Below are positions 16,870 to 26,353 of a stretch of 64,000 nt of DNA, one piece after another. The translations under genes were made by a program, and so were the position numbers. Numbering within the stretch: the stretch's first letter is position 1; each line of letters starts with the position of its first letter. Source of the stretch: Paenibacillaceae bacterium (lineage in GTDB: Bacteria > Bacillota > Bacilli > Paenibacillales > Paenibacillaceae); NCBI GenBank assembly GCA_004134985.1, contig REGQ01000018.1, positions 54,051 through 118,050 of the forward strand, written 5' to 3'. A model generated the notes under the pieces. That model was given only the letters and a program-made list of their open reading frames with translations. It made no database searches and was not told the origin of the DNA.

Positions 16870-17598
16870 ATGAGTGTTTTGAATGTACATGACTTGAACG
16901 CATCCTACCGGAAAAATAATGTATTGCATGATGTATCTTTTACTGTTGAACCAGGCTCGCTGACCAGTATTGTCGGTCCCAATGGGGCGGGGAAATCGAC
17001 GCTGCTCAAGGTCATATTGGAGCTTCATCCCAAACTATCAGGTTCGGTAGCATTCTTCGGATCAACTTTCTCGAAGACGAAGACAAGAATTGGCTACGTC
17101 CCGCAGCGGGGATCGGTCGATTGGGATTTCCCGACGAATGCGCTCGATGTGGTGATGATGGGGCTATACGGACAGGTTGGCTGGCTGAAGTGGCCTAAGA
17201 AGAGTCATCGGGAGAAAGCCATGGCATCGCTTGAACAGATGGGCATGGCGGATTTCGCCAAACGGCAAATTAGCCAACTCTCCGGCGGACAGCAGCAGCG
17301 GGTGTTTCTGGCACGCGCGCTGGTCCAGGATGCGGACTTGTATTTTATGGATGAGCCGCTGGCAGGCGTAGACGCCGCAACGGAGCGCGCCATTATGACG
17401 ACATTGAAGGAATTGAAGATGTCCGGCAAGACAGTGATGGTCGTCCACCATGATCTGCAGACAGTTGAAGACTATTTTGACCATGTTCTGCTGCTTAATC
17501 GTACCGTCATTGCGCACGGCAAGACAGAGGATGTCTTCACGAAAAATAATTTGAATCGTGCGTACGGTGGAGCGTTGCGGTGGATGAAGGAGGCATAA
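16870..17598 (+). CDS. mntB: Manganese ABC transporter ATP-binding protein
   Basis: ATPase of a metal-type ABC importer, about 242 aa: Walker A GPNGAGKST, the family-specific YVPQRGSVDWDFPT segment, signature LSGGQQQR, Walker B DLYFMDEPLAGVD and H-loop VVHHD. RGSVDWDFP and VDAATERAIM are shared with Bacillus MntB. ATG 16861 touches the SD (GGAAGGG); ATG 16870 is a better start. Two permease genes follow closely, but no binding protein gene is present on either side. The substrate is inferred to be Mn(II) from similarity and the MntR-like box; Zn is less likely. Confidence 0.85.
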   Translation: MSVLNVHDLNASYRKNNVLHDVSFTVEPGSLTSIVGPNGAGKSTLLKVILELHPKLSGSVAFFGSTFSKTKTRIGYVPQRGSVDWDFPTNALDVVMMGLYGQVGWLKWPKKSHREKAMASLEQMGMADFAKRQISQLSGGQQQRVFLARALVQDADLYFMDEPLAGVDAATERAIMTTLKELKMSGKTVMVVHHDLQTVEDYFDHVLLLNRTVIAHGKTEDVFTKNNLNRAYGGALRWMKEA

Positions 17599-17602
17599 CA
17601 GG

Positions 17603-18523
17603 ATGATGAACATGCTGTTTTCTCCCAATGCACAGTGGGTGCTGCTCAGCACGCTTATTCTGGGAATGGCGTCGGGCACAATCGGCTGCCTTGCCTACTG
17701 GAAGAAGCAGAGCTTGATGAGCGATGCGCTCTCTCATGCAGCTTTGCCAGGCGTTGTTATTGCCTTCGCCTTATCCGGATCTAAAAATTTGCCGATTATG
17801 ATTGCTGGCGCTGCAATCAGCGCGCTGGCCGGGGCCTTTATGATTCAATGGATTCGGTCTTCGACCCGAATTAAGGAAGACACGGCAATGGGAATGATCT
17901 TATCTGTTTTCTTTGGTCTTGGCATCATGTTATTAACGATTGTGAACCGGACAGGGGGCGGCAATCAGAGCGGTCTGGACAGCTTTATCTTCGGCCAGGC
18001 AGCTTCCATGGTACGCAGAGACGTTTATACGATGCTGTTTCTCGCCCTGCTCGTAATTTTTATCGTCGTTATCGCCTTTAAGGAGTGGAAGCTGTTCCTC
18101 TTCGACCCGGATTTTGCTAAGGGCTTGGGGTTGTCCAGCCGATTGATGAACGGGGTTTATCTGGGGGTATTAGTGTTGGTTATTGTCATCGGCATACAGG
18201 CTGTCGGCGTTATTCTAATGGCGGCTTTGCTCATTATTCCTTCTGTAAGCGCGCGGTATTGGACGGATTCCTTCCAACGAATGGTTATCCTGTCCGCATT
18301 GTTCGGGGGCGGCTCAGGCGTAGTGGGGACGATGGTCAGTACGCTTGGCAAAGGCTGGCCGACCGGACCGTTTATCGTAGTGGCATCAGCCGCTCTGTTC
18401 ACCATTTCCCTCGTATTCGGCGCCCGCAAAGGTCTGTTGATCAAAGCGCTGCAACTTCGGGCTCAGAAGAAAGAGCTTGTGCGGACCTGGTCAAGCGGCA
18501 AGGTACTGGAGGAGGGGAAATAG
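17603..18523 (+). CDS. mntC: Manganese ABC transporter permease, first subunit
   Basis: ABC-3 family membrane permease, 306 aa, with about nine hydrophobic segments and the conserved WKKQSLMSDALSHAALPG region near the N-terminus. ATG at 17603 follows AAGGAGG (17588-17594) by 8 bases. It starts four bases after mntB and is followed directly by a second permease, forming a heterodimeric channel as in Bacillus MntCD. The charged C-terminal tail (about 40 residues) is cytoplasmic. Confidence 0.85.
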   Translation: MMNMLFSPNAQWVLLSTLILGMASGTIGCLAYWKKQSLMSDALSHAALPGVVIAFALSGSKNLPIMIAGAAISALAGAFMIQWIRSSTRIKEDTAMGMILSVFFGLGIMLLTIVNRTGGGNQSGLDSFIFGQAASMVRRDVYTMLFLALLVIFIVVIAFKEWKLFLFDPDFAKGLGLSSRLMNGVYLGVLVLVIVIGIQAVGVILMAALLIIPSVSARYWTDSFQRMVILSALFGGGSGVVGTMVSTLGKGWPTGPFIVVASAALFTISLVFGARKGLLIKALQLRAQKKELVRTWSSGKVLEEGK

Positions 18524-18524
18524 C

Positions 18525-19403
18525 ATGAGTTATACAGCCTGGATTTTATTAACCGCCTCATTGGTTGGTTTATCTTGCGGATTAATCGGTGTTTTTCTAA
18601 TTTTAAGAAAAATGGCCATGATGGCCGATGCGATCAGTCATACCGTCTTGCTCGGCATCGTCACGGCATTCCTTATTACGCGCGAGCTTAGCGGCGTGCA
18701 TATGCTGATCGGCTCTATTATCGCCGGCTTGCTTACCGCCGTGCTCGTTCAATGGTTCCACTCACGGGGCGTGCAGCAAGATGCCTCCATTGGAGTCGTC
18801 TTTACGACAATGTTCGCAATTGGCGTTATTCTTATTGCTACACAGGCAGGCAACGCCCATCTGGATGTCAAGCATGCGCTGATGGGGGAGATCACCTTTG
18901 TGCCATGGAACAAAATCACGGTGCCGCTAATCGGCGAGATACCGGAGGCAACCTTTATTCTGATCGTTGTACTGATTGTTGTCGTGGTGGCCATTCTGGC
19001 CTTTTACAAAGAGTGGAAGATCACATCCTTTGATCCGGCGCTTGCTGCAAGTATCGGCATACCGGTCATGTTCATGCATTACTTGTTCATGTCGCTGGTA
19101 TCGGTCACAACTGTCGCAGCGTTTGACGCTGTCGGGGCGATTATGGTCGTTGCGATGCTGATTACCCCGGCCGCTGCAGCTTATCTGTGGACCGATCGGC
19201 TGCCGATCATGCTCGTATTAAGCGGCACCTTCGGCGTCGTGTCAGCCATTGCCGGCTACTATGTGGCAGCTTGGCTGGATACATCGATCTCTGGATCGAT
19301 GGCATTCGCTACGGGACTGGTGTTCTTGGTCAGTTTTCTCGGATCACCCAAACACGGTGTGCTCGCGAGATACTTTCATCCTTACCGGATGCCCGATGCA
19401 TAG
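18525..19403 (+). CDS. mntD: Manganese ABC transporter permease, second subunit
   Basis: Second ABC-3 permease, 292 aa, with the LRKMAMMADAISHTVLLGIV signature near the N-terminus and eight to nine TM segments. The frame is open from 18477, but ATG 18525, one base after the mntC stop and with GGAGGGG upstream, fits. It ends the operon, and a short 5-bp tandem repeat separates it from the convergent ZIP gene. Together with MntB and MntC it should import Mn(II), using a binding protein encoded elsewhere. Confidence 0.85.
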   Translation: MSYTAWILLTASLVGLSCGLIGVFLILRKMAMMADAISHTVLLGIVTAFLITRELSGVHMLIGSIIAGLLTAVLVQWFHSRGVQQDASIGVVFTTMFAIGVILIATQAGNAHLDVKHALMGEITFVPWNKITVPLIGEIPEATFILIVVLIVVVVAILAFYKEWKITSFDPALAASIGIPVMFMHYLFMSLVSVTTVAAFDAVGAIMVVAMLITPAAAAYLWTDRLPIMLVLSGTFGVVSAIAGYYVAAWLDTSISGSMAFATGLVFLVSFLGSPKHGVLARYFHPYRMPDA

Positions 19404-19420
19404 ATCCGTATGCGGACGTT

Positions 19421-19441
19421 CAGTCCAGTCCAGTCCAGTCC
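19421..19441. repeat. Short tandem repeat, 5-bp unit
   Basis: CAGTC is repeated four times without error between the convergent mntD and ZIP genes. It could vary by slippage but is outside coding sequence; no function is apparent. Confidence 0.8.
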
Positions 19442-19455
19442 GTTAAATACAACCC

Positions 19456-20187
19456 TTATCGAAACAATGCGACGAGGGCGATCATCGTTAACAATCCGAC
19501 CAGAAACGAGAAGGTTGCGGCTCTTTCATAGCCGTGACCATGTGTTTCTGGAATCAGCTCCTTGTATACAATGAACAGCATTGCCCCTGCGGCAAAAGCC
19601 AATCCGTAGGGGACTAGAGCTGTTGCTGCCGCGGCGAGGCTAAAGCCCAGCAGACTGGCGATAATTTCAATGACACCGGTCAGTGAGGCCATAAGGACAG
19701 CAATCAGCCGGTTTACTTTTTGATTGATCAGAAACAAAGCGACCAGGAAACCTTCCGGTATATTTTGCAATCCGATAGAAAAAGCAACGACCGGGCCCAG
19801 ACTCTCGTTATCGCTGGCATAGCTCGCGCCTACGGACAACCCTTCAGGGAAGTTGTGAAAAGCCATAGCCGCCACGACCATCAGTGATTTGGAGTCAAGA
19901 ATCACCCCGGATTTCCCGTGTTGAACATCAAGATGAGGGATAAACTGCTCCAGAAAGTTAAGAACAATTGCCCCTAACAATACCCCGAAACACAATACAG
20001 CTAAATTGCTAAGCTTCAGCGCCGCGGGTATGAGCCCGTAGGTGGAAGCAGCCACCATGATTCCCGCGGTGAAGGCAAGCAGCATATCCATTCTACGATG
20101 TGAAATTTTACGAAAGAACAGGACAGGGAGCGCTCCCAGTCCAGTGGTCATTGCACATAGCACCATTCCAATGAAATTAAAATCCAT
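19456..20187 (-). CDS. ZIP-family metal transporter
   Basis: Polytopic membrane protein of 243 aa with the two ZIP metal-site helices: HNFPEGLSVG in TM4 and QNIPEGFLV in TM5, plus a YKELIPETHGHG segment near the end. ZIP carriers move Zn, Fe or Mn into the cytoplasm. The second motif has Gln where many bacterial ZIPs have His, a common variation. It lies downstream of the LuxR-type gene on the same strand (148-base gap) and converges with mntD. No Zur, Fur or MntR box was found upstream, so the metal is unassigned. Confidence 0.85.
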   Translation of the reverse strand: MDFNFIGMVLCAMTTGLGALPVLFFRKISHRRMDMLLAFTAGIMVAASTYGLIPAALKLSNLAVLCFGVLLGAIVLNFLEQFIPHLDVQHGKSGVILDSKSLMVVAAMAFHNFPEGLSVGASYASDNESLGPVVAFSIGLQNIPEGFLVALFLINQKVNRLIAVLMASLTGVIEIIASLLGFSLAAAATALVPYGLAFAAGAMLFIVYKELIPETHGHGYERAATFSFLVGLLTMIALVALFR

Positions 20188-20335
20188 CCCGTGCCCCCCG
20201 AACTTTCAATCAATAGGAACTAAATTGGCAAGCTATCATCAGCAATTTTGTCCTATTATATGTACAAGTTGTTCGAAAAAGAAGGAGCAACGGCCATTCT
20301 GTCGGCAGGAAATTATACATAGAAAGAGCCGATAA

Positions 20336-21445
20336 TTACGGGAACTGCTTGGCGCTGAAGCGGGAGTAAACATGCCAGATCAGTTCACGGCGGCTGGAGA
20401 AACCTGTCTTGGCAAAGATCGCTTTCAGGTGATCCTGCACAGTATAGGCTGATATATGGAGTGTGACAGCGACTTCTCTGGTCGAGTGCCCGGCAACGAT
20501 CTGCTCCAATATTTCGGTCTCTCGGGCAGATAAGCCGTACAGCTCAGCCATGACAGGCAGCATATCAGAAGGTTTCGCATCCTCGAAGCAGACAGCCAGC
20601 TTCGCGTCACCCTCAGTCAAAGCATGCAGTCGACTGGCACGTATCGATAAATAAGAACCGTCCTGCATGGCAACACAGACATTTGGCTGCTCCCCGGGGT
20701 GAACCTCCTTGCCTGCAGACGATAAGGCTCGCATACAGACTGCACGCACGGGTCTTGGCAGCGTAGCATCTCCAATGCGTTCAAAGTGTTGAAGGGCGCT
20801 TAGCCAGCTCTCGGCGGCAGCATCTGCTGACAGCAGCTCAAGACGTTCAGACAAAATCAGCACGCCTGGACCGGTCGGACGCTTTGTATGATGCAACTGA
20901 GGCACAACCAGAGTTGTGCGGTACAAGCAATAAGCCAATGCAGGGGTGATCAAGGAAAGCGCCACACACTCCTCTTCCGAAAAGAAAGGCTGCTCATGAG
21001 AGCGGAACAATGTAAGAAAACCACGGCATTTGCCATCTTCAACAAGTGCCGCGCGCAGTTCATCCCCGAATCCTTCAGGGTGGAGCACATTGCGAAACCT
21101 TGCGCTTTGCTCCAGTTGTCCTGAGGTAGCTGTGCTTAAAGCAGCCACGGTGACATCCGCCTCGGCCAGACGAGAGAAAGCGTTGAAGTCCTCGTTCAAA
21201 TATTCGAAAACAAACAGCTTGGGATGCATGTTCTCCACGCCTGTTTCCGTCACGGCTCCTGTCGAGAGCATGGTTAGAGCATCGACCGCAGTGCAGCATG
21301 CTGCTGCAAACGGAATGAGCAGTCTCACTTCCTCAATGATGGCAGTTTTGCAGTCCTGGGAAGAAAGGTCTGTATCCGCAAGCGCAAGAAATTTCTGTCT
21401 GATGCGTTCTGCTTGTCGTGTCATTGCGTTCACGTTGGGTCGCAC
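20336..21445 (-). CDS. LuxR-family regulator with GAF-like sensor domain
   Basis: Regulator of up to 369 aa. The C-terminal 60 residues form a LuxR/GerE HTH (LSARETEILEQIVAGHSTRE then AYTVQDHLKAIFAKTGFSSR). The N-terminal part looks like a GAF-type ligand domain. GTG 21445 lies very close to AAGGAG; GTG 21433 or ATG 21424 are alternatives. It diverges from the IrtAB-like ABC genes across a perfect Fur box, so it is probably iron-controlled and may regulate that transporter. The ligand is unknown. Confidence 0.75.
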   Translation of the reverse strand: MRPNVNAMTRQAERIRQKFLALADTDLSSQDCKTAIIEEVRLLIPFAAACCTAVDALTMLSTGAVTETGVENMHPKLFVFEYLNEDFNAFSRLAEADVTVAALSTATSGQLEQSARFRNVLHPEGFGDELRAALVEDGKCRGFLTLFRSHEQPFFSEEECVALSLITPALAYCLYRTTLVVPQLHHTKRPTGPGVLILSERLELLSADAAAESWLSALQHFERIGDATLPRPVRAVCMRALSSAGKEVHPGEQPNVCVAMQDGSYLSIRASRLHALTEGDAKLAVCFEDAKPSDMLPVMAELYGLSARETEILEQIVAGHSTREVAVTLHISAYTVQDHLKAIFAKTGFSSRRELIWHVYSRFSAKQFP

Positions 21446-21475
21446 TCCTTGTTCATAAATTGGTTCGCTAATAAT

Positions 21476-21490
21476 TGATAATTATTATCA
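21476..21490. promoter_or_regulatory. Perfect 7-1-7 Fur box between LuxR and IrtAB-like genes
   Basis: TGATAATTATTATCA is an exact match to the Fur consensus and a full palindrome, between two divergent genes. It could repress either or both. Confidence 0.85.
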
Positions 21491-21668
21491 CTCATACCAC
21501 ACATAAAGTCAAAACAAAAGGCAATCTATGATCTTGACTGCACCTCTTATTCTTCATCCTGAAATAATCCGTTAAGGAGTTGTTTTCATCCGTCCAGCGG
21601 CAGCATATTGATTGCGGATTTGCTACGCTTGAGAGGCTCTATTATAAAACAAAAGAGGAGAAATCGCA

Positions 21669-23501
21669 TTGGCTGAAAAAAAAGGGTTGGCTCGGCTGCT
21701 AGAAATTGCAGGTGAGAAACGCGGCTTGCTGTTCGTCTCCGCAATATTATCGTCACTGAGTGCTATCGGCATGCTGGTGCCTTATGTATCGGTCTTTCTC
21801 ATTTTGAGGGAGCTGCTGGAGCACGCGGCAAATCCGGCTGCGGCAGACGGATCATTCATCACCCGCTGGGGAGTCATCGCGCTTATTGGTTTGCTCGGAA
21901 GCCTTGTGATGATGTATGCGGGAGGGATGGCCTCTCATATTGCTGCCTTTCGCATACTATACGGTTTGCGGGTTAAGCTCTCCTCCCATATTGGCAAGCT
22001 GCCGCTCGGCTGGTTGAATGGCACTTCCACAGGCGCGGTCAAGAAGACGCTGGATTCCAATGTGGAGAAAGTGGAAACCTTTATCGCACACCAGCTTCCT
22101 GATATGGTGCAGGTGGTCGTTTCGACGGTGCTGATGATCGGCGTCATGTTCTATCTTAATGTGTGGCTGGCTGCTGCCTGTCTCGTCCCCATTATTATTG
22201 CCTTCGGGGTGCAGGGTGTGCTGATGTCAGGGAAAAAAACTCAGGGACATGTTAAGAAATATTATGACTCGCTGGAACGCATGAACGGTTCAGCGGTTCA
22301 ATATGTGAGAGGAATGCCCGCGGTTAAGGTTTTTGGTCAGACCGTTCATTCGTTTCGCAAGTTTTACGATGACATGATTCAATACCGCGATTACTCCGTT
22401 GAGTACACCGATAAGTTTCAGAATGGTTTCTTGTTGTTTAAGGCCATTCTCGGTTCTTTTGCCGCGTTCATCCTTCCTGCAGGTGTCTTCCTGTTGAGCA
22501 TGGAGCCGGGCAATGTAGCGTTTGCTGCCGTGCTGCTGTTTTTTCTGGTGATGGCGCCAGGGATTTCAGCCCCGATGTTCAAAATTATGTATCTGAGCTC
22601 AACGATTCGGGATATCGGGGAAGGGGTGGAGCGGATTGATAAGATTTTGGCGGAAGCGTCGATTCCAGAAGCTGCTCATCCCAAGCGGCCAGTAACCTAT
22701 GAGATCACGTTTGATCAAGTATCCTTTGCCTACAGCAAGGAACAGGGAAGTCCGGAAGCAATATCGGATATTGCCTTTACTGCGGAGCAGGGGCAAGTTA
22801 CCGCGCTTGTTGGACCGTCCGGGGCCGGCAAATCGACGGTAGCCAATCTGGTGCCGCGTTTCTGGGATGTTAAGGCAGGGGCAATTCGCATTGGGGGAAT
22901 CGATCTCCGCGAAATGGCGACACCGGTGCTGATGGAGACAGTGGCTTTTGTTTTTCAGGAAACGTTTCTGTTTTTCGATACCGTCTATCACAATATTGCC
23001 GTCGGGCGACCGCAAGCAACCCGTTCGGAAGTTATCGCTGCAGCCAAGGCGGCGCAATGTCATACTTTTATTGAACAGTTGACCCAAGGCTATGACACGC
23101 TGATTGGTGAAGGCGGCGTTTACTTGTCAGGAGGAGAGGAACAGCGACTTGCAGTGGCGCGCGCAATCCTCAAAGATGCCCCGATCCTCGTGCTTGATGA
23201 AGCAACCGCATTTGCCGACCCGGAAAATGAATATGAAATGCAGCTCGCGTTAAAAGAGCTGATGAAGCGAAAGACGGTGCTGGTTATTGCCCACAGACTG
23301 TCAACCATTCAGGACGCCGACCAGATTCTCGTATTGGATGACGGCCGCATCGCAGAGCAAGGAAAGCATGACGACCTGAAGGGGGCAGGAGGGGTGTACG
23401 CCAGAATGTGGCGGGCTTATACCTCAACGGAACAGTGGCAAATGGGGGAAGGAAAGGAGGGGATGCGTCATGGGAATGCTGCACAACATCACAGCGGGTA
23501 G
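21669..23501 (+). CDS. Exporter-fold ABC siderophore importer, subunit A (IrtA/YbtP-like)
   Basis: Fused TM-ATPase ABC protein of 610 aa with six TM segments, then Walker A GPSGAGKST, Q-loop FVFQETFLF, signature YLSGGEEQR and Walker B ILVLDEATAFADPENE. DEATAFADPENE is characteristic of YbtP/IrtA-type half transporters, which import ferric siderophores despite the exporter fold. TTG start with AGAGGAG upstream. Its stop is 31 bases inside the next gene. A perfect Fur box upstream supports an iron role. An export role (siderophore secretion) remains possible. Confidence 0.82.
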   Translation: MAEKKGLARLLEIAGEKRGLLFVSAILSSLSAIGMLVPYVSVFLILRELLEHAANPAAADGSFITRWGVIALIGLLGSLVMMYAGGMASHIAAFRILYGLRVKLSSHIGKLPLGWLNGTSTGAVKKTLDSNVEKVETFIAHQLPDMVQVVVSTVLMIGVMFYLNVWLAAACLVPIIIAFGVQGVLMSGKKTQGHVKKYYDSLERMNGSAVQYVRGMPAVKVFGQTVHSFRKFYDDMIQYRDYSVEYTDKFQNGFLLFKAILGSFAAFILPAGVFLLSMEPGNVAFAAVLLFFLVMAPGISAPMFKIMYLSSTIRDIGEGVERIDKILAEASIPEAAHPKRPVTYEITFDQVSFAYSKEQGSPEAISDIAFTAEQGQVTALVGPSGAGKSTVANLVPRFWDVKAGAIRIGGIDLREMATPVLMETVAFVFQETFLFFDTVYHNIAVGRPQATRSEVIAAAKAAQCHTFIEQLTQGYDTLIGEGGVYLSGGEEQRLAVARAILKDAPILVLDEATAFADPENEYEMQLALKELMKRKTVLVIAHRLSTIQDADQILVLDDGRIAEQGKHDDLKGAGGVYARMWRAYTSTEQWQMGEGKEGMRHGNAAQHHSG

Positions 23502-25206
23502 TCCTCGTACATTAATTAAACCGGTTATTTACACAACATTGTCCAATTTAGTTGGCATTCTTCCTTTTATATTACTCGTGGAAGCGGCCCGGCTCATATT
23601 CGAACCATTCACCGCCCCTGATGCGGTACTGAACACAGCAAGACTATGGCTCGTCTGTGCCGGCATGGCAGTGAGTGTGCTGGTGCTGTTTCTGAGCGAG
23701 ATCCCAGCTTATCGCTCCCAATTTCGCAGCGCATATCGCGCAGCGGCGGAGGGGAGGTCGCGGCTTGCGGAACATCTGCGCAAGCTGCCGCTGGGCTACT
23801 TGAACCGAAGGGACCCAGGAGATCTGGCCAACATGATGATGGGCGACTTCACGATGGTTGAGCATGGTATCTCCCACCTTGTACCGCAGATGATAGGGGC
23901 ATTTATTATGCCGATTCTCGCGTTATGCGGTCTTGCATTTATCGATTGGCGGATGGCGCTCTCGCTCTTTGCCGCGTTCCCAATTGCTTTATTATTGGTT
24001 CTGTTGACGAACGGTTTGCAGAGCAAACTTGGTAATAACCATATCCGGGCAAAGCTTGATGCGGGCAACCGGCTCCAGGAATATTTGAACGGTATTCGGG
24101 TAATCAAGGCGTACAATATGACGGGCGATTCCTTCGTTCGGCTGGAGCGGTCATTCAAAGAACTGATGCGCCACAGCATTCGCATTGAAGGGCTGCTTGG
24201 TCCCATTGTTCTTAGCGCCATCGCTTTTCTGCGTGCCGGATTGACCTTGATGATTATGGCAGGCGCGTATTATCTGATGGACGGCAGTTTGAACCTGCTT
24301 GTCTTCGTTACTTTTCTGCTTGTCGGCACAAGAATTTACGACCCGCTCACAACAGCGCTGGTCAATTATGCGGAGTTCCGCTATCATGTGCAAGCTGGGG
24401 AGCGGATTGTCGCACTGCTGAGCGAACCGATCATGTCAGGCGAGCGGCAAGCGCCTGCCGGGCATGATGTCGTGCTGGAGCGCGTAACTTTTGGCTATCA
24501 AGCGAAGACGGTGCTTCAGGATGTAAGTGTGACGATGAAGGCAGGCTCGTTCACCGCGCTTGTCGGCCCTTCCGGGAGTGGCAAAAGCACGGTTCTGCGG
24601 CTTATCGCCCGTTTCTATGATCCAGACAGCGGAGTGATCACCATGGGCGGGGAAAATATTCGTCATGTAGAGCCGGAGGCGCTGTTGAGCCAAGTGGCGA
24701 TGGTTTTTCAAGATGTGTACCTGTTTCAGGACACAATTGGCAACAATATTCGTTTTGGCCGTAAGGGAGCAACCCAGGAAGAGGTTGAGGAAGCTGCCAA
24801 ACAGGCATGCTGCCATGACTTTATTATAAAGCTGCCGCTTGGCTATGATACCGTTGTTGGAGAAGGGGGGAGCACGCTATCAGGTGGCGAGAAACAGCGA
24901 GTCTCCATTGCCCGCGCCATTCTCAAAAACGCGCCGATCGTACTGCTCGATGAGGCGACGGCTTCATTAGACCCTGAGAACGAAGTGGAGATTCAGCGGG
25001 CGATCAACAGGCTCGTCCAAGGACGAACCGTAATTGCCATTGCACATCGGCTCAAGACCGTGCGCCATGCTAAACAGATTATCGTCTTGAACGGTGGACA
25101 AATTGTGGAGGCTGGACAACACGAGCAGCTGCTGGAGCAACAGGGGCTGTATGCGCGGCTATGGCGTCGCCAGCATGAATCAAGCGGCTGGCGTATGTCT
25201 TCTTAG
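23470..25206 (+). CDS. Exporter-fold ABC siderophore importer, subunit B (IrtB/YbtQ-like)
   Basis: Second half-transporter, 578 aa: six TM segments, an LPLGYLNRRDPGDLANMMM coupling region, Walker A GPSGSGKST, signature LSGGEKQR, Walker B IVLLDEATASLDPENE and H-loop IAHRL. The start ATG overlaps the partner gene and has AAGGAGG. The pair forms a heterodimer with two complete nucleotide sites. No siderophore biosynthesis gene is adjacent, which favours uptake of a foreign siderophore. Confidence 0.82.
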   Translation: MGMLHNITAGSPRTLIKPVIYTTLSNLVGILPFILLVEAARLIFEPFTAPDAVLNTARLWLVCAGMAVSVLVLFLSEIPAYRSQFRSAYRAAAEGRSRLAEHLRKLPLGYLNRRDPGDLANMMMGDFTMVEHGISHLVPQMIGAFIMPILALCGLAFIDWRMALSLFAAFPIALLLVLLTNGLQSKLGNNHIRAKLDAGNRLQEYLNGIRVIKAYNMTGDSFVRLERSFKELMRHSIRIEGLLGPIVLSAIAFLRAGLTLMIMAGAYYLMDGSLNLLVFVTFLLVGTRIYDPLTTALVNYAEFRYHVQAGERIVALLSEPIMSGERQAPAGHDVVLERVTFGYQAKTVLQDVSVTMKAGSFTALVGPSGSGKSTVLRLIARFYDPDSGVITMGGENIRHVEPEALLSQVAMVFQDVYLFQDTIGNNIRFGRKGATQEEVEEAAKQACCHDFIIKLPLGYDTVVGEGGSTLSGGEKQRVSIARAILKNAPIVLLDEATASLDPENEVEIQRAINRLVQGRTVIAIAHRLKTVRHAKQIIVLNGGQIVEAGQHEQLLEQQGLYARLWRRQHESSGWRMSS

Positions 25207-25366
25207 CAAGACAGCAAGATCACCAAGGGGCAGCCCGCCTCCAAAGATGCCGGCGAAGGACTGAACAATCACATAAGGAAACGCCAAATAGATGGATAGT
25301 TTTTTTGCAATCGGCGTGTTAGTCTGAAGTCGACTCGAATCTAATGGGCTGGAAGGCGGGATTAAA

Positions 25367-26200
25367 TTGTCATATTTATCAGTTAGTACATGGAGTTTGC
25401 ATCGTTTATTAGGTCCGCTGCGCTGGACCGTCTGGAATGCGGAGACTGGTACGCATGACACGGTGCAGCAGGAGCAGCCCGAACGCTATACCCTGCTGGA
25501 GCTTCCGCAGGAAGCTGCGAGTCGTGGCTACAAAGCTTTGGAAATATGTCATTTTCATTTTCCGGCCGTGGATGAGGCGTATTGTGCTGAACTGCGTCAA
25601 GCCTTTGAATCTTCGGGCATCTCCTTTGACACCCTCTTACTGGATTACGGCGATCTGACATCTTCCGATGATGTGCGGGTACGGAGGGATCTGGAACTGA
25701 TGCGTCAATGGATCGAGATCGCCTCCCGCTGCGGCGCCAGACAAATCCGAATTATTGCAGGAGAAGCTGATCCGACGGATCAAGCCGCGCTTGCCAACTC
25801 AGGCAGATTGCTCGCTGAGCTTGCACAATTTGCCGTGGACAAGCAAGTAAGAATTGTGACGGAAAATTTCAAGAGTCTGACTTCAACAGGAGAAAACTGT
25901 CTGGCGATTTTAGAAAGGGCAGGGAATGCCGTTGGTCTTATTTCCGATTTTGGAAATTTTGAAGAACCATTCAAATACGATGAACTGGCGCGTACAGCGC
26001 CGCATTCCGTTTCGGTTCATGCAAAAGCGCATTATGATGAAGAAGGCAACCCTGATGCTGCAGAATTCAATCGCTGCCTTGAGGCGGTAAGTGAAGCAGG
26101 ATATCGCGGCGCTTATGTGCTTATTTATGACGGTCCTGGCGATATGTGGGAGGGTTTGGAGCGAATCCGCGTGCTTGTGGCGCCGTTTGCCGACCGTTAG
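25367..26200 (+). CDS. Sugar-phosphate isomerase/epimerase family protein (TIM barrel)
   Basis: Xylose-isomerase-like AP endonuclease-2 fold protein of 277 aa. Barrel strands with likely metal ligands can be seen: ALEICHFHFP, RIIAGEAD, IVTENFKS, ISDFGNFE, SVHAKAHYDEEG. Members include IolE, IolI and many inosose or ketose isomerases; no exact reaction can be assigned. TTG start with a weak GGAAGG SD 6 bases upstream. The 160 bases before it, after the ABC pair, hold no recognisable element. A strong terminator follows at 26266-26323. Confidence 0.75.
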   Translation: MSYLSVSTWSLHRLLGPLRWTVWNAETGTHDTVQQEQPERYTLLELPQEAASRGYKALEICHFHFPAVDEAYCAELRQAFESSGISFDTLLLDYGDLTSSDDVRVRRDLELMRQWIEIASRCGARQIRIIAGEADPTDQAALANSGRLLAELAQFAVDKQVRIVTENFKSLTSTGENCLAILERAGNAVGLISDFGNFEEPFKYDELARTAPHSVSVHAKAHYDEEGNPDAAEFNRCLEAVSEAGYRGAYVLIYDGPGDMWEGLERIRVLVAPFADR

Positions 26201-26265
26201 CACAAAAAATCTATTTTGGAGCGGCTTGATCAATCCTATTCGGATCAGAGGCAACTCTTATACTG

Positions 26266-26323
26266 CTCTCGCTGAAAGCGAATCGACTGCGTGGATTCGG
26301 CTATTCATCAGCGAGAGTTTTTT
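26266..26323 (+). terminator. Terminator after the sugar-phosphate isomerase gene
   Basis: CTCTCGCTGA (26266-26275) pairs with TCAGCGAGAG (26308-26317), enclosing a second stem (CGAATC/GATTCG), followed by six T. Confidence 0.85.
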
Positions 26324-26353
26324 CTATTGCTTGCAAACACTCTACGCTTGGAA

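Noticed and set aside
25180..25461. 93-aa minus-strand ORF with a hydrophobic stretch after the IrtB-like gene
   Set aside because: No SD, overlaps two real genes on the other strand, and the hydrophobic part has no recognisable family.
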